Shown: piece after piece, positions 49,001 through 55,000 of the stretch
Layout: each line of letters starts with the position of its first letter
How positions within the stretch are numbered: position 1 is the stretch's first letter
Assembly (NCBI GenBank): GCA_947471745.1
Contig: CANJKZ010000169.1
Location: 3,188,501-3,252,500 of the forward strand
Origin: Closterium sp. Naga37s-1
Taxonomy: Eukaryota; Streptophyta; Zygnematophyceae; Desmidiales; Closteriaceae
Direction of reading: 5' to 3'
DNA length: 64,000 bases
Notes under the pieces: model-generated
What the model saw: only the letters and a program-made list of their open reading frames with translations
Databases searched by the model: none
What the model was told of the DNA's origin: nothing
Program-made: the position numbers and the translations under genes

Positions 49001-52000
49001 ATGTGGGGGGAGCACTGCACAACACAACACATGATGAAAGGGACCTGAAAGGTGCCATGTGCATAGATTGAATGAGCACTCACAATGTCCCTTCTGAGGA
49101 TCTCCGCCACTTGAGCAGCCACAGGGAAGCGCATGACGTAGGAGGAGGACTGCACACACGGAAAGTGAGTGAGAGAGGGAACGATAGGGGAGGATGGATG
49201 GGTGGCCAGGGAGCACACAAATCAAATCAAATTTGCTATTTCAGCAGCCACGTGCATCGCAGCGCATCGCATCGCGTCCGGCCATCTCAACGTGTCCAGA
49301 CGCACGCTGAGATGGCCAGACGCACTGCACTACCCCACAATGGAGTAGTGCATCGCAGCGCATCGCATCGCGTCCGGCCATCTCAACGTGTCCAGACGCA
49401 CGCTGAGATGGCCAGACGCACTGCACTACCCCACAATGGAGTACTGCATCGCAGCGCATCGCATCGCGTCCGGCCATCTCAACGTGTCCAGACGCACGCT
49501 GAGATGGCCAGACGCACTGCACTACCCCACAATGGAGTAGTGCATCGCAGCGCGTCCGGCCATCTCAACGTGTCAAACTCATTTGTAGTTCGCGATTTTC
49601 TTAGACAAACTGGCAGACATGTTGCACCCACTATTTGGCTTTGAGCACTCACCATGTTGCTGATAACAAGAGGGTTCCTGCCCTCATCAATGAGCACAGA
49701 GTCAATCTCGTCCACAATGGAGTAGTGGCGAGAGAGGAGGGAGGCAGGCAGCACTGCAGCACTGTTGCTGATGGGAGGCACTAAGGCACTGTGCGGCACT
49801 GAGGCATTGACTCACCACCATGTTGCTGATGAGCAGGGGGTTCCTGCCCTCATCAATGAGCACAGAGTCAATCTCGTCCACAATGGAGTAGTGGCGAGAG
49901 AGGAGGGAGGCAGGCAGCACTGCAGCACTGTTGCTGATGGGAGGCACTAAGGCACTGTGCGGCACTGAGGCATTGACTCACCACCATGTTGCTGATGAGC
50001 AGGGGGTTCCTGCCCTCATCAATGAGCACAGAGTCAATCTCGTCCACAATGGAGTAGTGGCGAGAGAGGAGGGAGGCAGGCAGCACTGCAGCACTGTTGC
50101 TGATGGGAGGCACTAAGGCACTGTGCGGCACTGAGGCATTGACTCACCATGTTGCTGATGAGCAGGGGGTTCCTGCCCTCATCAATGAGCACAGAGTCAA
50201 TCTCGTCCACAATGGAGTAGTGGCGAGAGAGGAGGGAGGCAGGCAGCACTGCAGCACTGTTGCTGATGGGAGGCACTAAGGCACTGTGCGGCACTGAGGC
50301 ATTGACTCACCATGTTGCTGATGAGCAGGGGGTTCCTGCCCTCATCAATGAGCACAGAGTCAATCTCGTCCACAATGGAGTAGTGGCGAGAGAGGAGGGA
50401 GGCAGGCAGCACTGCAGCACTGTTGCTGATGGGAGGCACTAAGGCACTGTGCGGCACTGAGGCATTGACTGACCATGTTGCTGATGAGCAGGGGGTTCCT
50501 GCCCTCATCAATGAGCACAGAGTCAATCTCGTCCACAATGGAGTAGTGGCGAGAGAGGAGGGAGGCAGGCAGCACTGCAGCACTGTTGCTGATGGGAGGC
50601 ACTAAGGCACTGTGCGGCACTGAGGCATTGACTCACCATGTTGCTGATGAGCAGGGGGTTCCTGCCCTCATCAATGAGCACAGAGTCAATCTCGTCCACA
50701 ATGGAGTAGTGGCGAGAGAGGAGGGAGGCAGGCAGCACTGCAGCACTGTTGCTGATGGGAGGCACCAAGACACTGTGCGGCACTGAGGCATTGACTGACC
50801 ATGTTGCTGATGAGGAGCGGGTTCCTGCCCTTGTCAATGAGCACGGAATCAATCTCGTCCACAATGGAGTAGTGCAGCGCAGAGAGGAGGAGGCAGTCGG
50901 CGGTGAGGCACCGAGGCACAGCACAGGCACTGAAGCATAGTGGCATTGAGGCACTAAGGCACGCACTGACTGGCCATGAAAGTGGCACTGACACACTCAC
51001 CATGTTGCTGATGAGGAGAGGGTTCCTGCCCTCGTCGATGAGCACAGAGTCAATCTCGTCCACAATGGAGTAGTGGAGCGCGTGGGAGGAGGAGGCAGTC
51101 GGCAGTGAGGCACCGAGGCACTGAGGCACTGAAGCATAGTGGCATTGAGGCACTAACACACACTCACCATGAGCACAGAGTCGATCTCGTCCACGATGGA
51201 GTAGTGCAGCGCATGGGAGGAAGGCAGGAAGGTGGCAGTGACCAGGCGATTGCACTGAACAGGCAGGTGCCACTGAGGCACTGCAGCACCGCACTGACTC
51301 ACCATGTTGCTGATGAGCAGCGGGTTCCTGCCCTCATCAATGAGCACCGAGTCAATCTCGTCCACAATGGAGTAGTGCAGTGCAGCGCATGAGAGGAAAG
51401 AGGGATAGAGGCACTCACCATGTTGCTGATGAGCAGAGGGTTCCTGCCCTCATCAATGAGCACAGAGTCAATCTCGTCCACAATGGAGTAGTGGAGCGCG
51501 TCTGGCCATCTCAACGTGTCAAACTCATTTCTAGTTCGCAATTTTCATAGACAAACTGGCAGACATGTTGCACCCACTATCTGGCTTTGAGCACTCACCA
51601 TGTTGCTGATAAGAAGAGGGTTCCTGCCCTCATCGATGAGCACAGAGTCAATCTCGTCCACAATGGAGTAGTGCAGTGCGTCTGGCCATCTCAGTGTGCG
51701 CTCATTCGGTTCCTGCACTAGGTGGTCGCGCAGGTAGTCAAAACCAATCTCCTGATATGTGGGCACGGCAGGACAGGGAAGAGAGGAGACAGTGGGGGAA
51801 GGTGCTTTGAGGCCCCTCAGATCAGAGTCAATCTCGTCCACAATGGAGTAGTGCAGTGCGTCTGGCCATCTCAGCGTGCGCTCGTTTGGCTCCTGAACTA
51901 GATGGTCCCTAAGATAGTCAAATCCAATCTCCTGGTATGTGGGTACGACAGGACAGGGAAGATACAGTGCAGGAACAGGGATTGGGACCCCTCAAGAGTC

Positions 52001-55000
52001 AATTTCATCCACAATCGAGTAGTGCGGCGCGTCTGGCCATCTCAGCGTGCGCTCGTTTGGGTCCTGAACCAGGTGGTCCCGCAGGTAGTCGAATCCGATC
52101 TCCTGTAAGGTGGGTTTGGCAAGGGAGGCGGGTGGGCGGGAGGTGTAGGAAGCATCTGGCCACCTCAGCGTGCGCTCGTTTGGGTCCTGAACTAGGTGGC
52201 CCCGCAGGTAGTCGAACCCAATCTCCTGAGATGGATGTAAGAAAACACGGGAGAGAGCTGTCCCAAGAGCTGTTCATTTGGCGCTTGTATTAGATGGTTC
52301 CACAGGTAGATGGTACAGAGCCCGATCTCCTGACATACAGAACAGACAGGGTTTATAGGACAGGGCCAGATGAAGTTTTGAAATGCCACATGCGTTAGAT
52401 GATACTTACGTTGATGCTGCCACATGCGTCACATCTCTCTCACGTTGTTACTGCCACATGCATTACATCATACTCACGTTGTTGCTACCATAGGTAATGT
52501 CACATGCATACGCAAGCTGTCTCTGAGGCGCCTCAAGAATCGGCTTTTAAGGCGCCTCAAGAATCGTCTTCTAAGGCGCCTAGAAAAAACGCCATAAATG
52601 TGTTACAACCCACTCACTCACGTTGTTGCTACCATAGGTAATGTCGCAAGCGTACGCAAGCTGTCTCTCCTCTTTTGTCTGCCCGGGCTGCGCGATGGTA
52701 AAGACATACAGAAAGGAACAAACAATGCAGAAACGGACAGGGAGATGCAGAAGAGACAAGATATCCAGATGCAGCTGAAGGTGACAAGGGATGAAGAGTG
52801 GTGTAAGTGGGTGCAAAGGGAAAAAACAGAGGTGTGCAGCAGGAGGACTGCTGGTGCACCGCAAAGGAAAAAAGATGCATCAGGAGATGCGCTGCTGCTG
52901 CTGCTGCTGCAGTCTTAAATTAGACATGTGTCAAGTCAAAGTGATGTGACGCATCAGATCAGATCAAATCCTTTACTTATCCAGACGGGATCAATCGCCT
53001 GGATCACACTCAGTAAAATGACACCCCCTTTTTGAATGACACCCATCTCAGTTACCCTAGGCTTTCTGGTATAGCCCACCTAAAATTACCCCCCCTGACA
53101 GCCCCAGAAAAGCTGTTCACCCGCACCATCCCGTTCCCATCCCCTTTGAGTGTGTGCATCGCACACACCCACCCCATTCAGGATGATTCGCTCACCTGAA
53201 TGACCCCCACTGACAGCCCCAGAAAGCCGTGCACCCGCCCCATCCCGTTCCCATCCCCTTTGAGTGTGTGCATCGCACACACCCACCCCATTCAGTCTGC
53301 TTTGCTTACCTGGATGACCCCCATTGACAGCCCCAGAAAGCCGTGCACCCGCCCCATCAACTCAGCATCCCTCCTTGCCAAATAGTCATTCACCGTTACC
53401 ACTGGGACAACAAAGGAAGGCACAGAAAGGCGAGGGAAGGCACAGAAGGGTGGGGGAAGGGGAAGAATGGTTCGAATTAAAGCCAAAAAATGCTGGTCCG
53501 CATCCCTCCACTTCCCGCCCAATCCATTCCATTCCTCGCCACGTATTTCTTAACCGTTACCACTGGGTGGAAAAGGCAAGGAAAAGAAAGGCGAGAGGAA
53601 GGGGAGGAAGCGAATACAGAGGGAAATCAACGCCCAGTGTGCAGCCCACTCCAGAGGACGAGGGGCCGGGAGGGACCAGGATGATTCTTGAGGCGCTTCA
53701 AAAATCGTGTTTTGAGTCAACTCAAAATTCGAATTTTGAGCGAAATCGAAGCCCACTGTGCAGCCCACTCCACAGGACTTGGGGCCAGGATGGGGAAGGG
53801 TATGGGATGGGCCAAGGATACGGCGTAAAACGGCATGGAAAACCATTCTACAGGAAAGGGAACGGGATGGGGAAAAGGTGCAGATGAGCCCTCACCATGC
53901 ACGCCCTTGCCCACGAGGGCGTTGAGGTAAGCTGCGAGCGTGGACACCAGAGTCCTCCCCTCGCCCGTCTTCACACCCATTGTTCAATCCTGCTGCATAC
54001 ACCTTCCCCAGATGTGCCCTCACCATGCACGCCCTTTACCAGATGAACCCTCACCATGCACGCCCTTGCCCACAAGGGCGTTGAGGTAAGCTGGCAGTGT
54101 GGACACCAGAGTCTTCCCCTCGCCTCTTGTTCAGTGCTATCCTGCTGCATACTACTCGACTCTGGTGCATGCCATCCTGCTGCACTAAATACACACCTTC
54201 CCCAGCTGGGCCCTCGCCATTCACGCCCTTGCCCACAAGGGCGTTGAGGGAAGCTGCGAGCGTGGACATCAGAGTCTTCCCCTCGCCTGCTGTTCAGTGC
54301 TATCCTGCTGCATACTAATCGACTCTGGTGCATGTCATTCTGCTGCTCTGCATACACCGAGTTGACTTTTGAGTCCACTCAAAAGTCAACTCAGTGCTAT
54401 CCTGCTGCATACTACTCGACTCTGGTGCATGTCATCCTGCTGCTATGCATACACACCTTCCCCAGATGAGCCCTCACCGTGAACCCCTTTCCCCACAAGG
54501 GCGTTGAGGTAAGCTGCCAGTGTGGATACCAGCGTCTTCCCCTCGCCCGTTGATCAGTGCTATCCTGCTGCCCTGCATAGCATACACCTTCCCCAGATGG
54601 GCCCTCACCGTGCACGCCCTTCCCCACGAGGGCGTTGAGATAAGCTGCGAGCGTGGATACCAGAGTCTTCCCCTCGCCTGTCTTCATCTCGGCTATCGCC
54701 CCTGCATGCAGCACTGCCCCTCCCACGATCTGGACGAGTAGAGTGAGAGGAGAGGTGAGAAGAGGCGCGAGGAGAGGAGTGAGGAGAGGAGACGTGAAGT
54801 GAGTGCACTAACTGCTGCACTCAAATCAACTTCATCGCTGCTATAGCCCCTGCGTAAAACTCTGCCCCTCCTGCAATCTGCACAATAGAGAGCGAGGATT
54901 TAGTGTGAGTGTGGGGTAGGGGAGATGAGGAGGAGCGAGAACGCATTGACTGGACACCACACCAGAGACTTCCCCCCGCCTGTCTCCGTCTCTGCAGCAC

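Noticed and set aside
49640-50880. A repeat protein with several DEAD-box units
   Set aside because: The exon pieces are separated by intron-like sequence, phases do not join, and no acceptor lies in front of the pieces.
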